NCBI RefSeq assembly: GCF_000165425.1
Contig: NW_001798975.1
Location: 68,944 to 132,943 of the forward strand
Origin: Paramecium tetraurelia
Lineage: Eukaryota > Ciliophora > Oligohymenophorea > Peniculida > Parameciidae
Direction: 5' to 3'
DNA length: 64,000 nucleotides
The number at the start of each line of letters is the position of its first letter. The stretch's first letter is position 1. Positions 39,460-51,548 of the stretch are shown in pieces. The position numbers were made by a program, and so were the translations under genes. The notes beneath the pieces were generated by a model. The model was not told where the DNA came from. It made no database searches and saw only the letters and a program-made list of their open reading frames with translations.

Positions 39460-40872
39460 ATGTTCAGACATAGGGATTTAAACACATTTTTATCCAATTA
39501 CTAGTAGTTGGATAGACAAACCAAGAAACCCTTCGAATATTTGAATCTGTCGTATCATCAATAATTTGATCATTCCCCTATCAAAAAGCAATCATACACT
39601 TCAAAAAACAATGAAATATAATACAAGAGTCTTCAAGAACCTTCCTTCTTAAGACAAAGCCTATTGCCTAATTATGAGCCAACAAAGTGTTCCAGTCAAA
39701 GAAATGGAATTATCAAAGCTTATGCTGCAAACACGAATTAAGGGATAGTTAGAGATTATAATGAAGATAGAGTCTCCATTATATTAAATATTCTCAAACC
39801 TTAAAGTAGAAGCACAGAATAATGGCCAAAATGCTCCTTTTTTGGAGTCTACGATGGACATGGTGGAGCTGCATGTGCTGATTTCCTAAGAGATAATTTG
39901 CATTAATTTGTAGTTAAAGAACCTGATTTCCCTTGGAATCCAGTTGGTGCTATTAAAAAAGGATTTGAAGCAGCAGAAAAGTCTTTTTTATAAATTGCTT
40001 AAGAATCCTATAACAAGGGAGTACCTGAAAGAAGTGGATCTTGTGCTATTGTGGTATTAGTAATTGGAGATACTTGTTATGTGGCAAATGTTGGAGATAG
40101 TAGAGCTGTGTTAAGTACTGCATCTGGTAGGAAAGCTGTTGCATTATCACATGATCATAAACCTGAATTGGAATAAGAAAGAATTGTGAAAGGTGGAGGA
40201 TCCGTATACCAAACTCATGGAATTAATGAAGAAGGTATGCAGATTTTAGGACCAGTAAGAGTTAATCCAGGTAGGTTGTCAGTTTCAAGGACATTTGGAG
40301 ATATCGAAGCCAAATTTGAGAAGTTTGGTGGAAATCCAAAAGTTGTTATCGCTGAACCTGAAATCAAGTAATTTAAAATAACAAATGAACACGATTTTAT
40401 TGTTTTAGGAAGTAATTTATTGGATCTTATAATTAGGTGATGGTATTTTCGATAAACTAAGTTCTACTGATGTTCTGAATATCGTTTGGAAAGATATCTT
40501 AAACTGTTAGGCAGGCAACAATTTACACAGTGTATTATCCACATCAGTGGAGTCAGTGCTTAAGGAAAGCATATAAAGAAAGAGTTCAGACAATGTGACT
40601 CTGCTGATTGTAGCTTTTTCAGTCTCATCTTTAAAAGAAGAAGAACTTAGGATCAAAACATCATCTTCAATTGAAAAACTGGTAAAAGTGCCTTTAACAA
40701 ACAACATACCAAGTACAAGGATGAGGTATACAGTTAATCTATGATCTTTAGTTATTCCAAAAAAACCAATGATGAAAACAACCCTTTCTTTATTAACACA
40801 TAAAGGATGAACCCACTTCAAAAGTAACAATTAGAAGAAACAACCAGATACAAACCTAGTTATATTAATTGA
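39460..40872 (+). CDS. Protein phosphatase 2C (PPM family)
   Basis: Mn/Mg-dependent Ser/Thr phosphatase. Conserved metal-binding motifs are all present: VRDYNEDRV, FFGVYDGHGGAACADFL, YVANVGDSRAVLS, LSVSRTFGDIEAK and IVLGSDGIFDKLSSTDV, followed by SSDNVTLLIVAFS with the last metal-binding Asp-Asn. About 110 residues precede the domain and ~80 basic residues follow. Introns: 25 nt near 40412-40436 (inside LGS-DGIFD) and 26 nt near 40724-40749 (GTATAC...TTTAG). The length is typical. Confidence 0.93.
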
Positions 40873-40920
40873 CTATAAGAAATTAGAATAATTAATTTTT
40901 CTATAAAGCATTTCATTTGA

Positions 40921-42835
40921 TCACATTCTTTTTACTTTCTAGCTGTAAGGTCTTTAGGTGTTTGTTTGGGTTATTTCTTCATCAAGTCCAGCTTCAATCA
41001 GTTTGGTCCTTAGAGTTTTGATTTATTGCTCTAAGCATTGATTTTTAGTTTACAAGATTTCTATTTATGTGACTAGATCTGATTGACGCTGTTATTCAAA
41101 CCGAGATAAGTTTTATTTGTTATAATTTTAACCCCTAATTAACTTACCTTTTTTTGGGAATTTATTTGTGATTTACCCATTTACCAAATCAACCGATTGG
41201 TTTAATTGATGCCAATTGGAATCATCTTACAAAATTGCACTATTCTTTCTCTTATAAGCTCAATATATTACTTCATATTGATGGCTCTTACGCTTTTGTT
41301 CATATTATCTCAAAGAATTGGCTCTAGTTTATGTTTTAAGTAAGGATTCATATTATGATATCTACTTAGCTAATTTTGCTTCTAAGCTCTTTTTCCTCTC
41401 TAGCACCTAATTCAAATGAGTTAAGAGTTGCGTGTTTTCCTGAGTTTTTAGATAGATTTCTTAATCTCTCCACAATAATAATTTCTTAAATTTTTTATCA
41501 TTCTCTTAAGTAGATTTGACCAAAAATTGATTCTGTCTGCATAATTCATTAGTGATTTCACCTGTGAAATGTTTTTGATACAACTGTTTTAATTGTTGGG
41601 GCCAATCCTAATTAAATTGGAATTGATTACAGATTCTCTAAATTCGTGAATCATGGAAGTGATATCCTTAGTAAATAGTTTGACGGATATTTCTGCCTTT
41701 TTGTCTTATTCAGTGATATTCTCTGGATTTATATTGTCATACCTATCATTTTTACTAAGATATTTTTGGTACATTGACTTAATAAAATCTACCCATTCCT
41801 AATGTTAATAAAGAAAATTACTTTTTCTTTCTTCTCATGATAGCAATTATATATATCCATAGTTATTTATTTTGATAGGTCTTAATATTTCTTACAATTT
41901 TATTTTAATTTATCAATATCTTCATTCAAAACTTTGATTTGATTACTAGTTTTCTAATCTTTTTCTTCATATTACTTCAATTTGGTTGATAATTCATTAA
42001 TTTCATCTTCTAATCTTGGTATACTTTCTAACAATTCTCTTATCTTCTTATCCTTAGGTTCCATTTCAGTTTACATTTCATAAGTTTTATAACTTAGAAC
42101 CAATTTTGATTTCTGTAATCCTCCAATATATTTTTGAAATTATTTAATTTGATCATTGCAATGAGATAGTTCTTGTTCATGCAAATTGATCTTCTCCATC
42201 AATTCTTTGTTTTAGTTTTATAATTCTTAAATGAATTTTTCAGACTCCTTCTATTTTAATATTTCTAATTCCAATTGTTATTGAACTACATCTATTTCTT
42301 TACAATTAAACTTATCAGATTTATATATCATTAGTTACTTATCCTTTGATTTGATTTCTTTCTATAATTCGTAGATCTTTGATTTAAATTTTTATTTAGT
42401 ACTTTCTATTAGTTCATCTTATAATTTTTCATACTCTATTTCCCATCTGTTTTCGGCTTCGAATTTATAGTTTCCACTATGACTTGATGTCGCTGCATTC
42501 TAGAGCGATTTTAGATCAGATTGAAATTTCTTTTTAATCTCATTAATTTATTTTTAACAATCTTATTCTAACAATTTCATGTTTGTTTGAAATTTCTACC
42601 TTTCCTCTATCAAAATTTGTTCCAATTAAAGGTATTTCTCATTCTCAATTAATATTTTCTTCTCATAAAGGGTTTCTAATTCTTAAACTGCCTTGAATTG
42701 ATTGTTTTCAATGTTTCTAAATAAATTAAAATGCTGTTTTTCTTATTAAGTCTTTTCCTCCTTAAGTTCTTGATATCTTTCATTTCTGAATTGAATTTCC
42801 TCATTGAACTTGGTTTCGAATTCAGTTTGCTACAT
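40921..42835 (-). CDS. Long coiled-coil protein
   Basis: Starts MQQTEFETKFNEEIQFRNER and is coiled coil nearly throughout (LEQILIEERQKFQTNMKLLE, IRELLESIPRLEDEINELST). A middle part is less regular: DWPQQLKQLYQKHFTGEITN, ELCRQNQFLVKSTQENDKKF. The C-terminus is EQQIKTLRTKLIEAGLDEEI then a basic end. Introns of 23 nt near 41800 and 41615 and one of 21 nt (ends TATAAG) near 41265. Probably a basal-body, ciliary or cytoskeletal component; no family was recognised. Confidence 0.65.
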
Positions 42836-42879
42836 TAATAATAATATTAATATAAAATGTTTCAATATAATAAATGACA

Positions 42880-43703
42880 TCATTTTCCAAACAACGTACT
42901 TCTTATAATTGGCAATGAGTCTTAGAATGTCTAATCAGTTCTAACATCCAGGGTATTCTTACAAACAATTAAACCATCCTTGGTGGTCATCAAAATTCCA
43001 CCAAAACATTTTTTGTCGTTTTCAGTTTTCGATATGACCTAAGTAATAGATTTATTACTTACTTCTGATGATGACTCCTGTGATGAGTAATCCTAAACAC
43101 TTTTAATTGAATTGTCAATAAGTGCTCTTTCATCCAGACATTTATCTTCATCAATGTCTATTTTGACTTCAAATTCTAACCCATTCAATTCCTTTCTTAA
43201 AATATCTTAGAATTCAGAGATAGCATCTTCTATTACATTTCTTACATGTCTAATGTCTCTTTGTAAACATCTTAAGAATAATCGAATTCAATTACCTCAC
43301 TACAACTTCATGTTCAAATAATTTAATTAATCCTTGAACCATCAGATTTTTTAACAATTCCTCATAAAATCTTTCATCCTGTCTGATCATTTTGTAAATT
43401 TGATATTGTGACTTTATTAATAAGCAAATATACATCAGAGAAAATCTTTGTCAATGCTTGATTTCTAGCATTCATCAATCTCATTCTAGCACCATTTACA
43501 AGGGCACTATGTTTGATTCTCTCCTATTAAGCCTTCTTCTTATATTTTGTATTAATTTCTTCCTAAATGTTAGATTTCTCTTTTTCCACAATTTGCTTTT
43601 TCTCCTTCTCAAATTATTTAAATGCCTTGACTTCAATTTCAAAGCATTTCTCTCTTGCCTCCTAAAGCACGAATTCAGCCAAAGATATCTAATCTTACAA
43701 CAT
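42880..43703 (-). CDS. VMA4: V-type proton ATPase subunit E
   Basis: Peripheral-stalk subunit of the vacuolar H+-ATPase that acidifies vacuoles and endosomes. Starts MLQDQISLAEFVLQEAREKC and continues with the E-subunit helix FEIEVKAFKQFEKEKKQIVE, then LVNGARMRLMNARNQALTKI. The C-terminal domain has RFYEELLKNLMVQGLIKLFE, HEVVVRCLQRDIRHVRNVIE and ends CFGGILMTTKDGLIVCKNTL then DVRTDQTFQDSLPIIRSTLF-GK, matching the family C-terminus. Introns: 22 nt after KIFSD, 25 nt inside VVVRC and 24 nt before VISKTEND. Length is usual for the family. Confidence 0.93.
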
Positions 43704-44526
43704 TATTAATAAATATTTATTTAATGTATAATACTCAATACAATACTCTAAAACAATTTTCAGTATACATAAATTAATTAATAAACCACATATTTAATAA
43801 TAAAGTGCCTATTAGTAATATATTCAGTGAATCTTTACATTCATTTATCTGAAGAAACATATTCTATAAACTTTCTTGTTCTCAATTATTTAGTTTTTAT
43901 TTTATTATCAAATTTAAAATCTTATTTTAAATATTGAGTGAAGTTATAATTCTTATTTTTTTAATTATTCAACCTATCTTTAAATCTTATTTGCTTAATA
44001 CTTTTCATGAACTCATTGTTAACTATTGGAGGTTTATTGAATATTTTTTCACTTACTCGTAATTTTATAGTTACATTCAAATTGATTATTTATTAAAATG
44101 TTTTAAATTTGTTCACATTGCTAAAATATCATATTCTAACAATAAGTTTTAAGATATATAGATATTATGTCTAATGTTATATAGGAATTAAATTAATTTT
44201 TTTTACTTTATAAAGTTTTCAATTGATTTATAATTCTATTCCATTATAGATTTAGAAATCTTAAATAAAATTATTAAATTATTAATATTATTGATAATAT
44301 GGATTTTCGCGAGTGGAAATAATGAATTTAGTTATATAACGTAAATGCCTTTCTAAATATATAATTTTTTAAGTTATATCATTTAAACTCTGTTGATCCA
44401 CAGTTACTTTGTATCATTAACATCATATTAATGGTTATACAATTTATATGTGATCATCACTTTTAGAAATTATCAGAAAAGATTACTATATAAATTCCAT
44501 GTAAATTAGAATATAAATTAATAAAA
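43704..44526. other. Long A+T-rich divergent intergenic region
   Basis: 823 bp between the divergent V-ATPase E and VWA genes, one of the longest spacers here. No open frame with coding composition and no RNA gene was found. It should hold both promoters. Confidence 0.5.
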
Positions 44527-46332
44527 ATGGGAAATTCATCATCTTCAAAGTCATCAGCGAATAAAACAACAAACAATGTTTCTTAATAGCCTCAATGTAA
44601 TTATTTAACGGCTATATTTAGCTACTTAATAATAGCAATCTCCATAATTTCATTTAAAATCAACTGGATAGATTCCTCAAATTGGTGGTCACAAATCCCA
44701 AATCATCGATGAAGAAATAGCTAAAAATTTAGAAGATCCAATTGTAGAATAGCAAGTTATCGTTGAACAATAAATTTAACAAATTGATATTGATGCAAAA
44801 GTTGGGGAAACAATTGAGAAGATTCATATCAATTTGATAGCTAGATAAGACGTAGTTACTTTAAGTTAGTTCGCCTAAACTTTACCAGTGATATTATAGG
44901 TTTAAGCACTCAAATCACAATTGAAACATGCTAAAGCAAATATTGATTTAGTTTGTGTAGTTGATGTTAGTGGATCTATGGAAGGTGAAAAAATTAGCCT
45001 TGTCAAAGATTCATTAAGATATATCTAAAAAATATTGAGTCCAAACGATAGGTATTCAGTTTGACAAATTATTAGAATTGCTTTAGTAACGTTTGGCACA
45101 TATTCAGGTATCAATTTGCCTTGGACTATCAATAAACCTGAAAATAAATAAAAAATCAAAGATGCAATTATTGGTATGAAAATTAGAGACTCTACCAATA
45201 TTGCAGATGGTGTTAAACTAGGATTGAGAATGATTAAAGAGAGAAAATAAAAAAACCCAGTCACTTGTATGTTTGTGTTGACTGATGGACAAGACGATAA
45301 CAAAGGAGCAGATGAAAGATGTTAATAAGCTATTAATGAATACCAAATTTAAGATACCTTCGTGATTAATTCTTTTGGGTATGGATAAGATCATGATGCA
45401 AAAGTAATGAACAACATCTCAAATTTAAAAGGTGGAACATTCACTTTTATTGAAAATATCGCAAAGGTAATCTTTAATTTATTATCATTAGGCTTCAGAA
45501 CATTTTATTTTGGCAATGAGTGGAATGTTATCAGTTTTGGCTAAAAATGTGAAAATAGTAATTGAAGAAAACCCAAATTATCCTATTTAGAAACTTTATG
45601 GGGATGATTTTCTTTGGCATAAACTCGATGGATCCAAATATGAAATGAATATGAATTATTTACTGGAAGGTGAAAATAAAGAATTTGCTTTGGAAATAGA
45701 AATACCTTCAAGTGACAAAATAAATTCATAAAATGAGATAGTATTAAGATCCAGTTTAACAGGTGAATTTTTAGAACTGAAAACTAATTTCACAAAATAA
45801 CAGGAATTAAATATCAAATTTTCATTGTAAGAAGTTCCATTCGAACCAAAGGAAATTGTGGAAGTTAATTATTTGAGGGCAAAGGCTGGTACTGTTATTG
45901 GAGCTGCAAAAGAATTGGCAAAACTTAAAAAATACGATTAAGCTCAGTAATCATTAAACAAAGTGCTTGATGAAATAGAGCAATCACATTTTATTGCTTC
46001 AAAAGCACTATAAGTTGTAGTAGTTGATTTGAAGTAAATTAAAGATATTTGTAAACCTTAATTATTTGAATAGAAAGGAGAAGCTATGATGTTAAACAAA
46101 TAAAAAAATCATGTTCAGAGATAAAAATCAATTAGTAATATTCTTTATATATGTCTTAGGTAATCGTATGGAATGGAATGATTGTGAAGAGGAATAAATG
46201 GAAAATTATAACAATGGAAAGTTATGTTTGAGTGTTTGTGACATGTAAGATGATTATCAATAAAATGCACAATTTGATTCTCCTGTTTAAAAATTTAGAA
46301 AAAACTCAGGCGATTCCGACTTATCATTTTGA
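44527..46332 (+). CDS. VWA-domain protein, probably N-myristoylated
   Basis: MGNSSSSKSSANKTTNNVSQ has Gly2-Asn-Ser-Ser-Ser, a good N-myristoylation signal. A VWA domain follows: IDLVCVVDVSGSMEGEKISL with the MIDAS D-x-S-x-S, DSTNIADGVKLGL with the MIDAS Thr, and TCMFVLTDGQDDNKGADER. The part after it (ALEIEIPSSDKINSQNEIVL ... VEVNYLRAKAGTVIGAAKEL, AKLKKYDQAQQSLNKVLDEI) fits the VWA-associated C-terminal domains of eukaryotic VWA proteins. Introns near 44599 (25 nt), 45052 (24 nt), 45468 (25 nt) and 46131 (25 nt). Membrane-linked protein-protein interaction is likely; the partner is unknown. Confidence 0.82.
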
Positions 46333-46842
46333 TAAAATAAATTTAAAAATTAAGATTATTATAAGCTCTTTAAATTTTAGTTTAATTCAAATTCATAAAT
46401 ATCACTATCAATTCAATATTAAAAACAAATTTAATTTAATAGAAACAATTTTAGTGAAGTTATGATTTAAGCTGTTGTTTAAGCAAATACTTAGAATTGA
46501 TAACTCATGAATAATATTTATTGTTAACTTTAAATCAGGTAGAATAATTTGTCAAAATTTTTATTTGTAAATAGAAAGTTTGTTCATGATTACAACCATA
46601 AGATAATCTAATTTACCTATAAAGAAATTATTTGAAAATTTCAAATATATTATTCAACCATTGTCTAATAATTCGAATATTTTATTTTGGTAGATTAAAT
46701 TAATAGAGAAATATCGAATCTGAAAATTTTCAATTCTTAAAAATTAAGACCGAATCAAACTTGAATATATTTAGTTTGAAAATTTATATTTCAAAAAAAA
46801 ATAAAACAAAGTTGATTATAATAGATACCCAATATATATATT
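46333..46842. other. A+T-rich convergent spacer
   Basis: About 510 bp between convergent stops. No coding frame or RNA gene was recognised. Confidence 0.45.
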
Positions 46843-48322
46843 TCATTTATAATATTTATTTATTAAATCTACACAATCCCATTTAGAAATTTTTTTAAAC
46901 AAAAATTCTTTTGAAACATTGTTTTTTATTTTCGATAAATCATGCTAAAGTTCTTAAAATTGACTTCTTTATTGAAAATTGCTTTTGCTTGCTTCTCTAA
47001 GGATTTCTTTTCTTTCTCTAATTTAAGATTATAAAATGCTGCTTGATCGTTATTTTTCAAGAACTTTATTAACTTTTTCTAATTGTTAGAGATTTATTTT
47101 TTCTAAGTTGACTAAACTTCGAGACTTATTTTTTTTATTTAATTGAGGAGAATAGTTTGAACTTTTTTTTTCAGGGTAAGTTTCCTCTATTTTTGTGTAA
47201 TTTGTTTATTTGTCTTAATTAAACTGTTACTTGATATTTTTTCGTTTCTTTAATTTTGTTAATTATCTTTAGGATTCTTTTGAATTATTGATATATCTAG
47301 TTTATTTTTGAATATATTTTTCTAAAAACTTTTATGATTCTTCAACTTTTTGATGAGATTAAGTATTTTAAAATACAGAAGTTCTATTATTATCTAATAA
47401 ACTTAGTCTATTAATTTGAGATTTATTTAATTTAGATTGAATCTTTGCATATAATTAATTACATTATTCAATTTCTTATTATTTGATTTACTTAATTCTA
47501 TCATTTACTTATTTTTATTTAAGCAAATCTTTTAGCTCTTTTTCTTTTTATTTTATTTAATTTTGATATAATCCTCTTTCTGAGTCATCTGATCTAAAAA
47601 TAATAGAATTTTTACTCAAGTTTATCTTTAGAAAGAATTTCTTTTTATCTTTCAAATGCCTTTTCCTATTCATACTGAATTGATTCTTAATGTTTTTTTG
47701 CTATTTATTGAGTTTTCTAGTTAAAAGAATGCGCTCTATCACTGATGGCTTTAAGACTTTGCTTTTTTAGTTTTTTTACTCGTAAGTTCTCTTATTCCAA
47801 GACTTTATTCTCGTTCAATATTTTCAATTCTTCTTCAATTTATTCCCGTATTTTATTTTTGAGGATTAATTGAGTTTTATCTTTTTTAATTTGTTATAAT
47901 TCAATTCTTTTATCTAGCATGGAAATTGCATTTTCAATATTTAAATAGTTGAAACTTTCAGTTTAAGAATAATATCTGGTATTTACCAACTAATCGTATT
48001 TTAAGGTCTCTGCCTCCTCTTTTTTAATTTTATTCCTTTCCTTTACCAATAATTTTCTTCTTTATGCAATTTGATGCAAATGAAGCAGATACCTTTATTC
48101 AGTTACCGAATAATCTTCATCCATGATAAAGAATTGGGATATTTTTTTTTATTATAAGTCTTGCTCTTTCAAGCTGAGATTCTACATAGCTATCTAAATT
48201 TTCGGAGAGTTAAAATTGATCTCAACCTCCAATAAAAATTAAACATCAAATGTTAGTTTGAGTTCAAACTACTCAATTTTTGATTAGCTCAAAGTTAATG
48301 GATCATCTGTCAATAACAACAT
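46843..48322 (-). CDS. Coiled-coil protein
   Basis: Starts MLLLTDDPLTLSQSKIEQFE and is a K/E/Q-rich coiled coil from about residue 80 (KIKKEEAETLKYDQLVNTRY, IREQIEEELKILNENKVLEQ) to near the end, which reads FLFKKISKWDCVDLINKYYK. One intron of 22 nt (GTAAAAATTC...TTTTAG) near 47601-47622. No family was recognised. Likely cytoskeletal by composition only. Confidence 0.65.
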
Positions 48323-48501
48323 TTTATTTATAAATAAATTTCTAATATCTGACTTGTATTAAGAAAATTGGTAATCAGAATGAAAAAATATAAAAATACA
48401 AACCATAGGTTAATTGGGAGTTCGTGATTTGGGTATAGTGCTGATTTATTATAAAGTGTTAAAATTTATAATTTTTTGTCAGCCCATTAATATTATAAAT
48501 A

Positions 48502-48732
48502 ATGGGAAGTTGTGTTGGATAAAACAATATTTAAAGGCAATAATCTAATTAAGTAAATCAGTAGATTCCTGAGAATATTCTGTCTTCAGAAAAGCATGAG
48601 AGAATCGTACAAATAGTAAATACTCATCGATAGTGCAAAGTTCAAAGGAAACTAATAAAATTAAACAGAGAGGTAGAAAATGGATTTGAATAATAATTTA
48701 TACCAAAAAAAATAAATAAAAAATAATAATGA
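48502..48732 (+). CDS. Small MG-start protein overlapping the otubain gene
   Basis: 76 codons without introns: MGSCVGQNNIQRQQSNQVNQ, then QIPENILSSEKHERIVQIVN and a basic C-terminus ending KKINKKQQ. Gly2-Ser-Cys suggests myristoylation with possible palmitoylation at Cys4, and thus membrane attachment. Its TGA (48730-48732) overlaps the ATG of the next gene (48729-48731) in the arrangement ATGA. Composition is coding-like, but no homolog was recognised. Confidence 0.6.
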
Positions 48733-49599
48733 GTTAATAATCTTCTAATCAATATGCATACGATCAAGAATTATATGAGTAACATATAAAGTAATTGGAT
48801 AAAATTAAAAATGAAATAGAAGCTTAAGATCCATTCATTATTACCTAACCAATAGAATTGCAAATATTAGAATCAGAATATTTAGAAAATTAAGGATTTC
48901 ATCAAAAAATTTAAGTAAGTGATTATGATGAATTTCTAGAAAATCCGTGAATCCTATCCATTTTTCAGGAGAGTGAGAAGAGATGGTAGCTGCTTCTATA
49001 GAGCAGTTCTGTTTAGAATATTCGAATAAATAATCTAATCCAAAGATCAGCAACTATTAAATAAGTTTAGCACCACGATTGCTAATTCAAAGACAGACTT
49101 AACAGCTGTTGGATATGAATAAATTGTTATTGATGACTTTTATGATGTAAGTCTGCTATATTATGTAGGAAATTATGAAATAAATAAAATTATGTCCAAA
49201 CAACATTACTGTTTAGGGGATTGTAGATGCATTCTGCAATAAAGTCACATCTGATTATCTTATTATGTACATGAGAATGCTGACATCTGGATATATCAAA
49301 GCGAATTCATTTTTGTTCGAAGGATACATAGAAACTGGAACAGTTGAATTGTTTTGTTAATAAGAAGTTGATCCAATTGATCGAGAGGCAGATTAAGTAA
49401 TAAAACATATTTAATTAAGATGCAAATCATAGCATTGCAAAACTACTTGCAAATTCCTATCAGGATTTTCTATCTGGATGGCAATGTTGCCACAGTTGAT
49501 GCTACTATATTCTAAATTCCAGAAGATGCTAATCCAAATTCTATATTTATCAATTTATTATACAGACCTGGACATTATGATATCCTATATCCCAAATGA
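48729..49599 (+). CDS. OTUB1: Otubain-type deubiquitinase
   Basis: Cysteine protease of the OTU family that cleaves ubiquitin chains. Starts MSQQSSNQYAYDQELYEQHI. The catalytic Asp-Cys region is RRVRRDGSCFYRAVLFRIFE, followed by otubain-type helices (VTSDYLIMYMRMLTSGYIKA, VELFCQQEVDPIDREADQMQ, IIALQNYLQIPIRIFYLD) and the catalytic His in NLLYRPGHYDILYPK at the end, as in OTUB1. Introns: 25 nt near 48914-48938, 22 nt near 49149-49170 and 23 nt near 49398-49420 (ends TTAAG). Length fits OTUB1. Confidence 0.92.
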
Positions 49600-50107
49600 G
49601 ATATTGATAAACCACATATTATCATGTTTAAAATTCATTTCAATATAATCATTATTTATAAATAAAATAATAAAATTACACACTCAAGTTTTTACTTTGA
49701 TTTTTATTAAAGTTTAATGATTTGATTTTTAGATTACATTTAGAAATTTATATTGTAACATTGTAGAAGATTTTATCAAAAGATTGTAATATGATCGTTT
49801 TATGCTATTTTATTAAGGTTCTACAAATAATGTGGTTGAAAATCTTTGTAAATTTCAAATTTTTAGATTTTTAATAAATATTTGCCTGATATTTGATAGT
49901 TTATAAGAATTTATTATGAATTAAAAAAGAAATTAAAGATTTTTATCGCTATCTAAGACACAAATTCATTTTTCTTTATAAAATATAATCGATTAAAAAG
50001 TCTATTACGCATCCTTTTAATGATATTTGATTGTTAAATATAAATTGGGGGAATATCTTTTAATCTACTTTAATTAATTAATTCTTATATTCAGTATTTC
50101 TTGTAAT
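49600..50107. other. A+T-rich spacer
   Basis: 508 bp with no frame or RNA gene that I can support. Confidence 0.45.
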
Positions 50108-50652
50108 ATGAACATTCTAACTAATCTCACCCAAAATGATTCAAGAATTAGAAGAAATATACAGAAAAAAATTCAGAACTAGACATACTTCATAAATAAT
50201 TTCCATACTGCAACGCCTGATCTTTAATTTCACTTTTGGAGAACTTAGAACAGCACAAGATGTATTTAAACCTCAAGATTTTTAAGATTGATGGACATTT
50301 TTAATGAAAAGAACTAAATCACATTTTCAAATAATATATAGCCTTAAAAATGTGCCTTTAAAGATAGCCACAATCCTATAACTTTAGGCTGCAATTAATT
50401 ATAAATCTCTATTTTATAAATGCCTCATATTTTATTACCAAAAGATAAGGTTTTTAGTTTCTTAATTAGTCAATCTCGTTCTCAATGAAGTTAATACAAA
50501 ATCAATCTTCAATTGTGACTAAAATGAAACAATTTTAAATAGAATAAGGTTAATTGCAGGTAGATGATGATTAGAAATTGAATAATTAAAAGAGTTATAA
50601 TCTGATAAATAGATAGACATTGAGAATTAATAATAGGGCAACATAATTTTGA
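50108..50652 (+). CDS. Unassigned basic protein
   Basis: Starts MNILTNLTQNDSRIRRNIQK; continues QTYFINNFHTATPDLQFHFW and CAFKDSHNPITLGCNQLQIS. A 20-nt intron (GTTTTTAGTTTCTTAATTAG, near 50450-50469) then gives SISFSMKLIQNQSSIVTKMK and ends RQTLRINNRATQF. The protein is basic and Q/N-rich with no recognised domain. Only 38 bp separate its stop from the next gene. Confidence 0.55.
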
Positions 50653-50690
50653 TTTGATTAAATAATATAATATTACAAATAATTCCTATA

Positions 50691-51499
50691 ATGTCTAATT
50701 AGATAAAAGCATATAAAGCATGTTGGAAGCAAGCAGTTGATGCTGCAGAAAAAGAATTAGAGGAAATTTACAACTAATTTGTTTCGAATGATGGTGAATT
50801 ACTGAAAGAGAATTCTCATAATTTAAATGATGAGGAGTACTAAATATCAATTAAATTAGGATAAAGTCCTAACTGAATTAGACAGAAAATGATCATTATT
50901 TTCAGGATAATAGCGATGATTAAGAAGATCAGCAAGATTAAAATGATCATTAAATAAACATACTAACATAAAAGACAAAAGAAGACTTTATAGTGAATTA
51001 AGAAATTAAAAGAGAACTACTTAGGGAAGTGCCTTATAAGGAAGAAAAATTATAAATTTACAAGATTATTTATTCGAATGGAGATGTTTATGAAGGAGAG
51101 TTATCTAAAGATTTAAAGGATGGGTCTGGTACTTACTACTATGCAAATGGGGAAAAATATGATGGGTTGTTTTCGGAAGATGTTATTCATGGATATGGAA
51201 AATATTTTTTTATGGGGGGTCATAAATATGAGGGAGATTGGTATTAAGGAGAGAAATCTGGAATGGGCATTTTAGATTTTAAAACAGGAGACAGATACAT
51301 AGGTGGTTTTTATAAAGATGTATTTGATGGTGATGGTATTTACTTATAAAAATTGATAGGAACATTTTAATACAGGAATGGAGATGTTTTTAAAGGAAAA
51401 TGGAAGAAAGGTAAAAAGAATGGGCATGGGGAGATGAGATACAAAGATAAAAGGATTGTTGTAGGAGAATGGATTGATGATAAATTATAGCCCTTTTGA
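50691..51499 (+). CDS. MORN-repeat protein
   Basis: After ~110 acidic residues (MSNQIKAYKACWKQAVDAAE) come five or six MORN repeats: IYSNGDVYEGELSKDLKDGS, GTYYYANGEKYDGLFSEDVI, HKYEGDWYQGEKSGMGILDF, GDRYIGGFYKDVFDGDGIYL, then GDVFKGKWKKGKKNGHGEMR, ending GEWIDDKLQPF. MORN repeats scaffold proteins at membranes and cytoskeleton; in ciliates they often occur in cortical or ciliary proteins. One 23-nt intron (GTACTAAATA...TTAG) near 50841-50863. Confidence 0.87.
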
Positions 51500-51548
51500 T
51501 ATCATTATACTATCAAATTAGTCTTTTACAATGAATATTGACATTGCG

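Noticed and set aside
40507-40830. Minus-strand ORF of 107 codons
   Set aside because: Antisense to the C-terminal part of the PP2C gene, which holds the last conserved PP2C motifs.
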